The notes below the pieces were generated by a model that had not been told where the DNA came from, did not search any database, and saw only the letters and a list, made by a program, of their open reading frames with translations. The position numbers and the translations under genes were made by a program. From Lachnospiraceae bacterium UBA3866 (GTDB lineage: Bacteria; Bacillota; Clostridia; Lachnospirales; Lachnospiraceae), in contig DGGU01000042.1 of assembly GCA_002392345.1 (NCBI GenBank), positions 48,076 through 112,075 on the forward strand: 64,000 bases of DNA, in the 5' to 3' direction. Shown here one piece after another: positions 51,391-62,625 of the stretch; the first letter of the stretch is position 1; every line of letters starts with the position of its first letter.

Positions 51391-52467
51391 ATGGTCAATA
51401 GTAAACTTACAAGTTTATATAAACACTATGAAGAGATAATGCAAGAACTAAGTTCTGATGCAGTGACTAAGGATATAGATAGATATACTAAACTTATGAA
51501 AGAGCAAAATGATCTTATGCCTATAGTCAATGCCTATAAAGCATATCTTGATGCAGAAAAGCTTGAGACTGATTCACTTGCAATTATAGATTCAGAATCC
51601 GATGAAGAGATGCTTGCTATGGCAAGAGAAGATCTTGCAAATGCTAAGAAAGAAAAAGAAAGACTTGATAATGAGATAAAGTTACTTCTAATCCCTAAAG
51701 ACCCTATGGATGATAAGAATATCATCGTTGAGATCAGACAAGGTGCTGGCGGAGATGAAGCTGCACTTTTCGCTGCAGAAATCTATAGGATGTATATGGG
51801 ATATATAGATAACATGGGTTGGAAGGCTGAACTTATGTCAGTCAATGAAAATGGTCTTGGTGGTTTTAAAGAAGTTATATTCATGGTAGATGGCAAGGGA
51901 GCATATTCAAAGTTTAAGTATGAGTCGGGAGTTCATAGAGTTCAAAGAGTCCCTGTGACCGAGAGTAGTGGTCGTATACACACATCTACTATCACAGTAG
52001 CAGTTATGCCAGAAGTTGATGAAGTTGATGTAGAGATTAATCCAGCTGATGTGGAGATGGAAGTATATAGATCAAGTGGTGCAGGAGGACAACATGTCAA
52101 TAAGACTTCATCTGCAGTTCGTCTCATACATAAGCCTACTGGTATAGTTGTGGCGTGTCAAGAAGAGAGATCACAATTCCAAAATAGAGATAAGGCTATG
52201 GCTATGCTTAGAGCAAAACTTTATGACATAGAACAAGAAAAGCAACATAGTAAATATGCAAGTGATAAGAAGAGCCAGATAGGAACTGGAGATAGATCTG
52301 AAAAGATAAGGACTTATAATTTTCCACAAGGTAGAGTTACTGATCATAGGATCGGTCTAAGTCTATATAATATAGATGATATCATGAAAGGCAATATCAA
52401 TGAATTAATAGAGACAATCATAGCAGAAGATAGAGCTTTGAAATTATCTGCCATGGAAAAGGAGTAA
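51391..52467 (+). CDS. prfA: Peptide chain release factor 1
   Basis: RF1 recognises UAA and UAG. 358 residues. The GGQ motif is in SSGAGGQHVNKTSSAVR near residue 233; the REGGGGDEAALF-like segment (IRQGAGGDEAALF) is near residue 115. The anticodon-like tripeptide region falls at VPVTESSGR near residue 187 and shows the conserved PxT form (PVT). Standard in all respects. It is followed three bases later by gdhA. Confidence 0.97.
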   Translation: MVNSKLTSLYKHYEEIMQELSSDAVTKDIDRYTKLMKEQNDLMPIVNAYKAYLDAEKLETDSLAIIDSESDEEMLAMAREDLANAKKEKERLDNEIKLLLIPKDPMDDKNIIVEIRQGAGGDEAALFAAEIYRMYMGYIDNMGWKAELMSVNENGLGGFKEVIFMVDGKGAYSKFKYESGVHRVQRVPVTESSGRIHTSTITVAVMPEVDEVDVEINPADVEMEVYRSSGAGGQHVNKTSSAVRLIHKPTGIVVACQEERSQFQNRDKAMAMLRAKLYDIEQEKQHSKYASDKKSQIGTGDRSEKIRTYNFPQGRVTDHRIGLSLYNIDDIMKGNINELIETIIAEDRALKLSAMEKE

Positions 52468-53805
<1,338 letters not shown>

Positions 53806-53822
53806 CTACGTAGATGACTAAA

Positions 53823-53884
53823 GGGCTCGCATAGCTTGCCCATACGAGAGTTCGTAGGCGCGAGTTATATGAGCGCTTTTTTTA
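53823..53884 (+). repeat. Inverted and direct copies of the dispersed repeat, forming a terminator
   Basis: 53823-53847 is an inverted copy of the unit (GGGCTCGCATAGCTTGCCCA...), and 53852-53876 is a degenerate direct copy ending GCGC followed by seven T. The two arms face each other and the T run makes it a likely terminator of gdhA. Confidence 0.7.
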
Positions 53885-53928
53885 TTGTAAAATAAGCTAT
53901 TTTGCCAAGGCTTTACCACTAATTAAAC

Positions 53929-53957
53929 TTGTAAAAATGCCCTAAATATTATATAAT
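53929..53957 (+). promoter_or_regulatory. Promoter of the glucosaminidase gene, possibly giving a leaderless transcript
   Basis: TTGTAA (53929-53934), 17 bases, TATAAT (53952-53957). The expected transcription start, near 53964, falls immediately before the TTG (53965) and ATG (53974) start codons. Confidence 0.7.
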
Positions 53958-53973
53958 TATTAAGTTGAATAGA

Positions 53974-56028
53974 ATGCTTAAAAAATGTGTAAAGAGAGCA
54001 TTTGTTTTTTTGTTATGTGTCTCTTATCTGGTAATTAACCCACATTTTAGTTTTTTCAGTGTGAAAAATGTCTACGCATTACCAAGTTCCGTTATGGTTA
54101 AGGGAACTAGTGTTAATGTGCGAAGTGGCCCGGGAACCAGTTATAGTTTGCTTGGGACAGTGCCACTAGGATATAAACTTACACCCACTGAGAGTTTAAA
54201 CGACGCTACTGGGAATGGGAAGACCTGGTATCGATTTAGATACAATAATCAAAATGCATATATAAGATCGGACTTCACTAAAGAAATGTCAACATATGTG
54301 TATGATGCTGCATTTGAAAATGATTTAAACATAAAAGGTTTTCCTGAATCATATAAAGAGGCATTGCGCGATTTACATGCTAATTATCCGCTATGGACAT
54401 TTTACCTTCAAAATGTAGGTTTAGATTTTGACTATGTTCTTGAAAATGAACTTGTTGGAACAAGAACTCTTGTGAATTCAACTTCTATATCGTCATACAA
54501 ATCCAATGAGGATGGGAAGTATGACTATACGACATCAACTTGGCCTACTTTTGATGGAAATGCATGGGTGGCTGCAAGCAAAGAAGTGACAGCAGCTTAT
54601 CTTGACCCAAGGAATTTCTTATATGCACCTTATGTATTTCAATTTGAACTTCAGACCTTCAATGCAAATGTCCATACACTTGCTGGAATCATGGAGATGG
54701 TCAAAGGAACTTTTCTTGACGCATATGTTACTACAGATGGCATCTCTACTTATCAGCCTGATTCGAATGCAATTATGCCAGGCTTCGTAACTCCGATGGT
54801 GCCAAGTACTGATGCAGGTATTATTTATCCAGGTTCTGAACTTACGCCTTATGATCCAAGTCAAGTAGTTGTTCCAATTATTATGAATAATGTGGAGATC
54901 AATGCATTTACTGGAACATCTGCAGTTATACCTAATATAGAAACACTTGGACCTGCTTCTGGTGTCGGCATATCATCAAGTAAAAGCTACCCAGAGGGTG
55001 TTGGCACAGTTTATAATAGTGACTACTATGGAACTGAGTCATCATATAATTTTACTTATCTACCACAAGGTAATCATACATATGCTGAAGTTATATATGA
55101 TGCTTGTAGACAAGTCAATGTCAATCCTTATGTCATAGTATCTATGATACTTCAAGAACAAGGAAAGGATGGCAGCGACTCAGTATCTGGGACTAATGCA
55201 AAGTTCCCAGGTATATATAATTTTGGAAATATCAATGCATATGCTGCAGACGGACTGACACCGATAGAAAATGGTCTTAAATATGCAAGCACTGCTGGAT
55301 CATATAATCGTCCATGGAACACAAAAGAAAAAGGTATCTATGGTCTCTGCGACTTCTATGCCAACAGTTATGTGAAACTTGGACAAGATACTTTCTACCT
55401 TAAGAAATGGAATGTGCAAGGTAATAATATATTCAAACATCAATATATGACCAATGTGCTCGGTGCAGCTCAGGAAGGCCAACTTCTAGGAAGCGCTTAT
55501 GATGAAACTTTACTTCAGATGCCACACGAGTTTAAGATTCCTTACTACACTAATATGTCTGAGACAAGATATGAAGTGCCAACTGGTGATGGCAGTCCTA
55601 ATAATAAATTAAAATCATTAAGTGTTGCTAATTATATATTGACACCTACCTTTGATCCAAATGTAAGTGACTATTCAATCATAGTTGATGCGAATGTCAA
55701 TAGTGTCTTAGTATCTGCAGAACCATATGATAGTAAAGCAGCAATTGGTGGAGTTGGTAATATCATGACGGTTACATCATATACTACAGCAATCATATAC
55801 TGCGTAGCTGAAAATGGTTCTATAAGACAATATAACATACATATCTACAAGAAAGGTGCAGAGAGCATGCAGGTTTTAACTCCTGACACTATGATAACGC
55901 CAATAATTATAGGAGTACCTGAAACTCCTACTAATATACAAAATAGCTATAATAACTGGTCAGATATCGTGATACCTAATATATCAGATCTAACTACAGT
56001 TCAGATTGGTGTCGGACCTGGTCAATAA
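53974..56028 (+). CDS. Secreted N-acetylglucosaminidase with SH3 and cadherin-like domains
   Basis: Peptidoglycan hydrolase of 684 residues. After a signal peptide ending near NVYALP comes a bacterial SH3 domain with the usual SVNVRSGPGTSYSLLG, then a long middle region leading to a GH73-like catalytic domain, where the glutamate in SMILQEQGKDG and NFGNINAYAADG near residue 415 match the family active site. A cadherin-like beta-sandwich of about 90 residues follows (LKSLSVANYILTPTFDPNVSDYSI). No wall-sorting motif is present at the end. ATG 53974 is used; TTG 53965 adds three residues. Followed after ten bases by a cohesin-like surface protein. Confidence 0.88.
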   Translation: MLKKCVKRAFVFLLCVSYLVINPHFSFFSVKNVYALPSSVMVKGTSVNVRSGPGTSYSLLGTVPLGYKLTPTESLNDATGNGKTWYRFRYNNQNAYIRSDFTKEMSTYVYDAAFENDLNIKGFPESYKEALRDLHANYPLWTFYLQNVGLDFDYVLENELVGTRTLVNSTSISSYKSNEDGKYDYTTSTWPTFDGNAWVAASKEVTAAYLDPRNFLYAPYVFQFELQTFNANVHTLAGIMEMVKGTFLDAYVTTDGISTYQPDSNAIMPGFVTPMVPSTDAGIIYPGSELTPYDPSQVVVPIIMNNVEINAFTGTSAVIPNIETLGPASGVGISSSKSYPEGVGTVYNSDYYGTESSYNFTYLPQGNHTYAEVIYDACRQVNVNPYVIVSMILQEQGKDGSDSVSGTNAKFPGIYNFGNINAYAADGLTPIENGLKYASTAGSYNRPWNTKEKGIYGLCDFYANSYVKLGQDTFYLKKWNVQGNNIFKHQYMTNVLGAAQEGQLLGSAYDETLLQMPHEFKIPYYTNMSETRYEVPTGDGSPNNKLKSLSVANYILTPTFDPNVSDYSIIVDANVNSVLVSAEPYDSKAAIGGVGNIMTVTSYTTAIIYCVAENGSIRQYNIHIYKKGAESMQVLTPDTMITPIIIGVPETPTNIQNSYNNWSDIVIPNISDLTTVQIGVGPGQ

Positions 56029-56038
56029 GGGGAGAAAT

Positions 56039-57466
56039 ATGAAAAGAAATAGTATTTTAAAAACTTTTGTTCTTGCAGTAATTTTTGCAGTAACATTTGT
56101 AACATTTGCTTTCGCTGGGACAGCAGTAATACAATTTAGCGATCCAACTGTTACAAGAGACAAGACATTTAATGTTGCTTGTAAGGTAAAATCTACTGAT
56201 GTGAGACTTAAGACAGCAGACATAACAGTGCAGTATGATGCACAGAGAATTGAATTCGTTGAAGGAACCAATGCAGAGGGTGGTGCTGGGACCATCCGTA
56301 TCAATGGTACAGGTGTTGGAAGAGGTTCTGGAACACAGACGCTTGAATACCAATTAAAATTCAAAGCTCTCTATGCAGGAACTACAGGCATAAATGTAGT
56401 AGATCAAGAGGTGACTGATACTACTGATAATCTTGTCAATGTCACAAAGTTTGGAACTTCTACTATAAAAGTTAATCCAACTAATACTCAATCTACAGAT
56501 GCCAACCTTGCAACCTTAGAGTTTTCGCCAGGAGAACTTGATAGAGAATTTGATCCAAGCGTCACTGCCTACAATGTTGAAGTTAATTCTGATGTTGAAG
56601 CTCTTACTATACAGGCTATAGCTGAAGATAGAGATGCGACAGTTATCATAACAGGCAATGAAAACTTTATCACTGGTATGAATAGAGTAGCTATAGATGT
56701 AACTGCTCCAGACAATGTCACAACTAAACAATACGTTCTCAATGTCACAAAACTTGATACAGGCATCACTGATGGCAATACTACAATAACTAATGGCCAA
56801 AGATTTACATCTAATCCGTATACTATAACTATCATGATTAAACCAGATGATGTTCCTATACCAAGTGGATATAAGAAACTTACTGGAGAATTCGGTGGCA
56901 ACACTATAGAAGCATATGGCCCAACTAATATTGTAGACGGCGATACTCCAGAAGTATTTCTCATATATGGTATGAACCAAGATGGTGTTATGGATTTCTA
57001 TAGATATGACAGAAGAAATGGTGACAATACTATACAAAGATATGTGGCAGAGGCCAATGCAGGAAATTATGAAGCACTTCTTGTAGAATACAATGACCTT
57101 GGTACAAAGTATAATGAAGCAGCAAAGAGACTTAATATTATATTCCCAGCTGCTATAGTACTCGTTGTACTTGTTGTCATCCTTATAATTGTACTTATAG
57201 TTATCATTGTCAAGAATGGTTCAAATAGAAATAAGAGTGCATATGATAAATATAAAGATTATAGTGATGATGACGATGACGACGATGATGATTATTTTAG
57301 GAATGCTCGTCCAACAAAGATCAATCGCGCCTCATCTAATAAAGATAGTGATGATATAGATGATGAAGAAGATGAGAAAGACGAGAAAAAAGATGTGAAA
57401 GCTGAACCTGATAATTATGAGGAAGATATAGAAGATAATCTTGATGAGATAGAGGATCTAGGTTAA
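56039..57466 (+). CDS. Membrane-anchored protein with cohesin-like and cadherin-like domains
   Basis: 475 residues. Start 56039 follows AAGGGGAG. There is a signal peptide (FVLAVIFAVTFVTFAFA), then a cohesin-like beta domain (about 25-150, containing RLKTADITVQYDAQRIEFVEG and TGINVVDQEVTD), then a cadherin-like sandwich (about 162-245, NLATLEFSPGELDREFDPSVTAYNV), an unassigned stretch, a membrane segment (about 375-400) and a strongly acidic cytoplasmic-side tail rich in Asp and Glu. The C-terminal tail after the membrane helix has a run of eight or more aspartates. With the preceding glucosaminidase it forms an envelope pair sharing the same sandwich domain. Confidence 0.82.
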   Translation: MKRNSILKTFVLAVIFAVTFVTFAFAGTAVIQFSDPTVTRDKTFNVACKVKSTDVRLKTADITVQYDAQRIEFVEGTNAEGGAGTIRINGTGVGRGSGTQTLEYQLKFKALYAGTTGINVVDQEVTDTTDNLVNVTKFGTSTIKVNPTNTQSTDANLATLEFSPGELDREFDPSVTAYNVEVNSDVEALTIQAIAEDRDATVIITGNENFITGMNRVAIDVTAPDNVTTKQYVLNVTKLDTGITDGNTTITNGQRFTSNPYTITIMIKPDDVPIPSGYKKLTGEFGGNTIEAYGPTNIVDGDTPEVFLIYGMNQDGVMDFYRYDRRNGDNTIQRYVAEANAGNYEALLVEYNDLGTKYNEAAKRLNIIFPAAIVLVVLVVILIIVLIVIIVKNGSNRNKSAYDKYKDYSDDDDDDDDDYFRNARPTKINRASSNKDSDDIDDEEDEKDEKKDVKAEPDNYEEDIEDNLDEIEDLG

Positions 57467-57469
57467 TAG

Positions 57470-59905
57470 ATGGAATTTACAAAGGTCACAAAAAAAGTAC
57501 TTAGCATAGCGACTGAAGAGTCGAGTAGATTTGGCCACACTTATGTCGGCACAGAACATATATTGCTTGGGTTACTTGTTGAAAAGACAAGTATAGCCCA
57601 TAGTCTTCTTGTGGTTCACGGAATAGATGAGTTGACTGTTAGAAAGATGATAGAGCAAAATATAGATTCTGGTAAAGAAGTACTTACAATTGAGGCAAGC
57701 GGCTATTCACCATCTGCGAAAAGGATACTAAAAAGAGCAGAAGATGAAGCAAGAGAATTACATACTGAGATGATTGGTACAGAGCATATACTTATAGCTA
57801 TACTCAAAGATCAAGATTGCCTTGCTATAAGGATCTTAAATACTATCAAAGGTACCAACATCAAAAAGATGTATGTAGATTTGATTAATGCTATAGGCAT
57901 AAGCGATAAGTCTCTCAACATTAAAAAGAATGATCCGCTTTCAACTACTCCAGTTCTCGATGCCTTTTCTAAAGATCTCACTGAGTATGCAAGGCATGAC
58001 CTTATAGATCCGGTGATAGGAAGGGAACAAGAGATCAATAGAGTCATCCAGATATTATCTAGGAGAACCAAAAATAATCCTTGCCTTGTAGGAGAACCCG
58101 GTGTGGGCAAAACTTCAGTCGCTGAAGGCCTAAGTGCCATGATTGTTAGTGGCAATGTGCCTGAGAATCTAAAGGATGCTCGAGTTGTAATGCTTGATAT
58201 AAGCGGTATGGTTGCCGGCACGAAGTACAGAGGAGAATTCGAAGAGAGAATAAAGAGAATCATTGAAGAATTATCTGCCAATAAAAATATTATTCTTTTT
58301 ATAGATGAGATACATACGATAATTGGTGCGGGTGGTGCTGAAGGTGCACTTGATGCAGCAAATATCTTAAAGCCTGCACTCGCAAGAGGTGAGATACAAG
58401 TTATCGGTGCTACTACACTTGATGAGTATCGAAAGCATATTGAGAAGGATTCTGCACTTGAAAGACGTTTTCAAACTGTGAATGTTCGCGAACCGAATGA
58501 AGAAGAGTCCATCGCTATATTAAGAGGCCTTAGAAAAAGATATGAGAACTTCCATAAAGTTACTATATCTGATAAAGCAATTGTCGCGGCTGTAAAACTT
58601 GGCATAAGATATATACCCGATAGAAATCTTCCTGATAAAGCTATAGACCTAATAGATGAAGCATGCAGTAAGCTGAAAATTAAATCATATGATGTGCCCG
58701 ATGATATAAAAGATTTAGAGAAAGAAATCAAAGATCTTGAAGCCGAAAAAGAAAAACTTATATCTAAGGATCTTATAGAAGAAGCTGCAGAAGTAAAAAA
58801 GAAACAGGCAAGTAAGAAATATAAATACGAAGTTATGATTACTGAACTTGCTGAGAAGAGAAAGAAAAATGAATTGACAGTGACAGAAGATGACATAGCA
58901 GATATAGTTTCAAGTTGGACTAAGATACCAGTTAAGAAACTAACCGAAGATGAGAATGAGAAATTGATGCATCTTGAAGAGATTCTTCATAAGAAGGTTA
59001 TTGGTCAAGAAGATGCTATAAGCATAGTCTCTAAAGCTATAAGAAGAAATCGAGTAGGCATCAAGGATCCAAATCGCCCTATAGGGACATTTCTATTCCT
59101 TGGACCAACTGGTGTTGGTAAGACAGAACTCTGTAAGGCTATAAGTGATTCACTTTTTGGTTCAGAAAAGAATCTTATAAGGATAGATATGTCAGAATAT
59201 ATGGAAAAGTATACGGTATCTAAGCTTATTGGTTCACCTCCAGGATATGTGGGACATGATGAGGGGGGTCAACTTACTGAAAAGATAAGAAGGAATCCTT
59301 ATGCTGTAGTTTTATTTGACGAGATAGAAAAAGCAGATCAAGATATATTCAATGTACTTCTTCAAGTACTTGACGAAGGTCACATGACTGACTCTATGGG
59401 CAGAAAAGTAAGCTTCAAAAATGCAATTATAATTATGACTTCTAATGTTGGGGCAAGTAGGATAATTGATAATTCAAAGCCTGGTTTTGGTCTAAAGGAA
59501 CAGAGCGAAGAAGAAGACTATAGAGAGATGAAAGATAATGTCATAGCTGAAGTAAAAAAGATATTCAAGCCAGAGTTTATAAATCGTATAGATGACATTA
59601 TAGTTTTCCACAAGCTAAGTTTAGATGATGCTACTAAAATCTTAGAGATTAACATTAAAGAAATAAGACAGAGAACTAAAGAAAACTTACAAGTAGATTT
59701 CAAATTAGATAAAGCAGCTAAAGAATTTATACTTGATAAAGGATTTAAAGAGGAATATGGTGCTAGAGAGCTAAAAAGAACTCTTACATCTATGCTTGAA
59801 GACCTTATCGCTGAAGAAAAGTTAAAAGGCAATATCCATGGCGGAGATAACATCACTATAGTCGTAAAAAACGACAAATTAGTTGTCAAAAATAATAATG
59901 AGTAA
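57470..59905 (+). CDS. clpC: ATP-dependent Clp protease ATP-binding subunit ClpC
   Basis: Hsp100 unfoldase that feeds ClpP. 811 residues. Two Clp-N repeats (residues about 1-145), first AAA domain with GEPGVGKTSVAEG near residue 208, a middle coiled-coil/UVR-like region (about 410-460), and the second AAA domain with GPTGVGKTELCKA near residue 546. The C-terminal D2 small domain ends at residue 811. The usual Firmicute operon ctsR-mcsA-mcsB-clpC is not present; instead the cohesin-like gene is three bases upstream. No CIRCE or CtsR-type heptad repeat is seen upstream. Its 3' end overlaps the radA start. Confidence 0.96.
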   Translation: MEFTKVTKKVLSIATEESSRFGHTYVGTEHILLGLLVEKTSIAHSLLVVHGIDELTVRKMIEQNIDSGKEVLTIEASGYSPSAKRILKRAEDEARELHTEMIGTEHILIAILKDQDCLAIRILNTIKGTNIKKMYVDLINAIGISDKSLNIKKNDPLSTTPVLDAFSKDLTEYARHDLIDPVIGREQEINRVIQILSRRTKNNPCLVGEPGVGKTSVAEGLSAMIVSGNVPENLKDARVVMLDISGMVAGTKYRGEFEERIKRIIEELSANKNIILFIDEIHTIIGAGGAEGALDAANILKPALARGEIQVIGATTLDEYRKHIEKDSALERRFQTVNVREPNEEESIAILRGLRKRYENFHKVTISDKAIVAAVKLGIRYIPDRNLPDKAIDLIDEACSKLKIKSYDVPDDIKDLEKEIKDLEAEKEKLISKDLIEEAAEVKKKQASKKYKYEVMITELAEKRKKNELTVTEDDIADIVSSWTKIPVKKLTEDENEKLMHLEEILHKKVIGQEDAISIVSKAIRRNRVGIKDPNRPIGTFLFLGPTGVGKTELCKAISDSLFGSEKNLIRIDMSEYMEKYTVSKLIGSPPGYVGHDEGGQLTEKIRRNPYAVVLFDEIEKADQDIFNVLLQVLDEGHMTDSMGRKVSFKNAIIIMTSNVGASRIIDNSKPGFGLKEQSEEEDYREMKDNVIAEVKKIFKPEFINRIDDIIVFHKLSLDDATKILEINIKEIRQRTKENLQVDFKLDKAAKEFILDKGFKEEYGARELKRTLTSMLEDLIAEEKLKGNIHGGDNITIVVKNDKLVVKNNNE

Positions 59906-61229
59906 GAAAGCAGCCAAAACAACATTTTATTGTGATAACTGTGGCTATGAATCCAGCAAGTGGATTGGCCAGTGCCCTAGTTGTGGTGCTTGGAACAGTT
60001 TTGTCGAAAGCGAAGGTGTAGATAGAGAGTTAGTAGGAAAGAGTTTGGACGAGATTGATTATACGAAAGAAGATAGACTTGTAACAGGCATAACAGAATT
60101 TGATAATTTGCTTGGTGGCGGTATAGTGTGTGGTTCGCTTACTCTTATGGGTGGTGCACCAGGTATAGGGAAATCAACTTTGCTTTTGCAAGTTGTCAAA
60201 GCCCTTGGAGATAAAGATATTAAGGCCTTATATGTATCTGGCGAAGAAAGTCTTAATCAGATAAAACAAAGAGCAGTTAGGATTGGAAAGTTTAATGATA
60301 ATATAAGATTTATCTCAGATACTAATATGGATGCTGTGATAAAGACACTTATCAAGGAACGCCCTTCATTTGTAGTCATAGATTCAATACAGACTATGGC
60401 GATGAATCTTGAAGATAAGATCCCTGGATCGATAACTCAAGTCCGCGCATGTACTCTAAGTTTATTTAGAATATGCAAAGAATATAATATATCAGCATTT
60501 ATAGTAGGCCATATAACAAAAGAAGGAACAGTGGCTGGACCAAAACTGCTTGAACATATAGTTGATACAGTGCTTTACTTTGAAGATGATATACAAAGTA
60601 ATTTAAGAATCCTTAGATGCAGGAAAAATCGATTTGGGGCTTCAGATGTACTTGCTGTATTTGAGATGGTAAGTTCTGGGCTTCGCGAAGTGGATAATCC
60701 ATCTGAGATATTTATTGGTAGTAGAAAAGAAGATGCTACAGGATCTACAGTAACTTGTATAATAGATGGTGGTCGTCCTATATTACTTGAAGTTCAAGCG
60801 CTAGTTGCAAAATCAAGTTTTGGTATAGCTAGAAGAAATATTAATGGTGGTGATATCAATCGCCTTAATCTACTCATTGCAATCATCGAAAAGAGAATGA
60901 ATATACCTCTCTTCCAATATGATATATATGTCAACATAACTGGTGGATTTAGAGTTCGTGATACATCAATAGATCTCGCTATAATTATGGCTATAGTATC
61001 ATCATATAATGACAAAAAGCTTGGCACAGATTGTGTATATTGTGGCGAAGTTGGTTTATCAGGCGAAGTTAGAAATATAAGTAATGCTAGCATCCGTGTT
61101 CGAGAAGCAATTAAGCTAGGCTTTAAAAGGATATTCTTACCTAAAAATACTGTTGACACTTTAGATAAGAGTATAATTAGCGAATACAAAGATATTGAGA
61201 TAAAGAGCATTAAGGATGTAGTAAATTAA
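59898..61229 (+). CDS. radA: DNA repair protein RadA
   Basis: RecA-like ATPase in recombination repair. 443 residues. The start at 59898 overlaps clpC by eight bases and gives the standard N-terminus. The zinc finger CDNCGYESSKWIGQCPSCGAWN lies at residues about 12-33, Walker A GAPGIGKSTLLLQ near residue 90, the RadA-specific RKNRFGAS motif near residue 245, and a Lon-protease-like C-terminal domain. All are intact. In many Firmicutes disA follows radA; here it does not, although DarA elsewhere in the window shows c-di-AMP use. Confidence 0.97.
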   Translation: MSKKAAKTTFYCDNCGYESSKWIGQCPSCGAWNSFVESEGVDRELVGKSLDEIDYTKEDRLVTGITEFDNLLGGGIVCGSLTLMGGAPGIGKSTLLLQVVKALGDKDIKALYVSGEESLNQIKQRAVRIGKFNDNIRFISDTNMDAVIKTLIKERPSFVVIDSIQTMAMNLEDKIPGSITQVRACTLSLFRICKEYNISAFIVGHITKEGTVAGPKLLEHIVDTVLYFEDDIQSNLRILRCRKNRFGASDVLAVFEMVSSGLREVDNPSEIFIGSRKEDATGSTVTCIIDGGRPILLEVQALVAKSSFGIARRNINGGDINRLNLLIAIIEKRMNIPLFQYDIYVNITGGFRVRDTSIDLAIIMAIVSSYNDKKLGTDCVYCGEVGLSGEVRNISNASIRVREAIKLGFKRIFLPKNTVDTLDKSIISEYKDIEIKSIKDVVN

Positions 61230-61230
61230 T

Positions 61231-62616
61231 ATGCATATGAGTTTTATAAAAAAGAATACTAAATCAAAGTTGATCATTAGCATATTACTTCTAGTAGGAG
61301 TATTTTCTATATTGCCTGCTACTCATTTTTGTGGTGTGATTTCGAAAGAAGAGAAGACACAGAGTGAGAGCCTATCATCTAAAAGTGCAGAAAGAGAACT
61401 CATTACAAGACAGATGGATAATCAAAATGTAGACTATAATATTGTATGGGACATAGGAAATGGAGCTTTGTGGCTTAATGATTATAAACCAGTTTTGAAG
61501 TACACATATGGGAAAGGTCTTGCGACTTTACCTACCAAGGCCAATATATATAGACCAGGTTATACCTTTGCAGGATGGAAAGTTAATAATTTAAGTGTCA
61601 ATAGAATATCTGCGACAAGATCAGGAGATATAATAATAAGAGCTGAGTGGATAGCAGAGAAGACTAGTAATAGTGCAACTGAACCTATAAGAGCTCAAGG
61701 TGCAATAGCATCTAATGCAACAGGTAATGGAGCTAGAGCTATGTTACCAGCAACTGTTAAGATTGATCCACCAAAGATTGAGGAAAGTGTTGCGACAATC
61801 AAAGAGCCACCAGCTAAAGCATATGCGCCAGCATCAAAAAAAGGCATAACACTATATGAAGCATATATGGCTCCAACTGCTGTGTCAAATTATACATATA
61901 ACTCTGCAGACACAGAGCCAACAGCAGGTGCGAGAGAGACGCGTTATGTTGAAAACGATGTCTCTCCAAGAATTGTAGAAGAAGAAAAACAAAGTTATAG
62001 AGAAGAAACTGAAATCGGACATGTATTTAAAAAAGCAAAAATAACAGCAAAATCAGAACAAAAAAAGTTTATATATTTTGCAAGTGCAAAAAACGAAACT
62101 GGTGAATCTGAGACAGCTTCTGGTGATGCAGGTAGGATCATAGGAACTCAGCTCGACCATGGCAGGACTCAGTTATATGATAGCTTATATGATAAAAAGA
62201 AAGTTATAGCTGCTGGAGGTGGTGGAGGACTTGGAGAAGGTGGTGGAGCGAAAAAACAAGAAGATTACGGAAGTGGTGGAACTAGCATGGTTATTACTAA
62301 CGATTATTCTAATATGCCTGCAGAAGTTATGGTAGCACACGTAACAAGTGACGAACCAGGTAATGACCTCATAAAAGAGACCATGGGTAAGGCCAGAGAT
62401 GATGGGGAATTTACTGACTCAAATACTGGTTCACATTCAGGAAAGAAGATATTTGAAATTGATAGAAATGGTGATATAGGAATAGATGATAGCCCAGTAA
62501 GTATCGGTGATAATCGTTGGCTTATGTTACTTGGAGTATTTACTACATTTATAATAGGTGCCGTATCGTATGTACTAGCTATGAATGGCGCGTATAAGAG
62601 ACAAGAATTTTTCTAA
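61231..62616 (+). CDS. Surface-exposed protein with InlB B-repeat-like domain and two membrane segments
   Basis: 461 residues. An N-terminal hydrophobic segment (LIISILLLVGVFSILPATHFCG, residues 12-34) and a C-terminal one (WLMLLGVFTTFIIGAVSYVLAM, about 428-450) would anchor it at both ends. Between lies one Listeria-Bacteroides/InlB B-type repeat (VLKYTYGKGLATLPTKAN and YRPGYTFAGWKVNN, residues about 80-150), then a long proline/alanine/glutamate-rich region, a glycine-rich patch (AAGGGGGLGEGGGA) and more disordered sequence. No LPXTG motif. It starts one base after the radA stop and is followed by the TolQ-like and DUF2149 genes, so they are likely one unit. Function is unknown. Confidence 0.72.
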   Translation: MHMSFIKKNTKSKLIISILLLVGVFSILPATHFCGVISKEEKTQSESLSSKSAERELITRQMDNQNVDYNIVWDIGNGALWLNDYKPVLKYTYGKGLATLPTKANIYRPGYTFAGWKVNNLSVNRISATRSGDIIIRAEWIAEKTSNSATEPIRAQGAIASNATGNGARAMLPATVKIDPPKIEESVATIKEPPAKAYAPASKKGITLYEAYMAPTAVSNYTYNSADTEPTAGARETRYVENDVSPRIVEEEKQSYREETEIGHVFKKAKITAKSEQKKFIYFASAKNETGESETASGDAGRIIGTQLDHGRTQLYDSLYDKKKVIAAGGGGGLGEGGGAKKQEDYGSGGTSMVITNDYSNMPAEVMVAHVTSDEPGNDLIKETMGKARDDGEFTDSNTGSHSGKKIFEIDRNGDIGIDDSPVSIGDNRWLMLLGVFTTFIIGAVSYVLAMNGAYKRQEFF

Positions 62617-62625
62617 GAGGTGTAT

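Noticed and set aside
57240..57300. Microsatellite-like GAT/GAC run near the end of the cohesin-like gene
   Set aside because: It encodes the acidic tail in frame with mixed GAT and GAC codons, so a slippage-based switch is not indicated.
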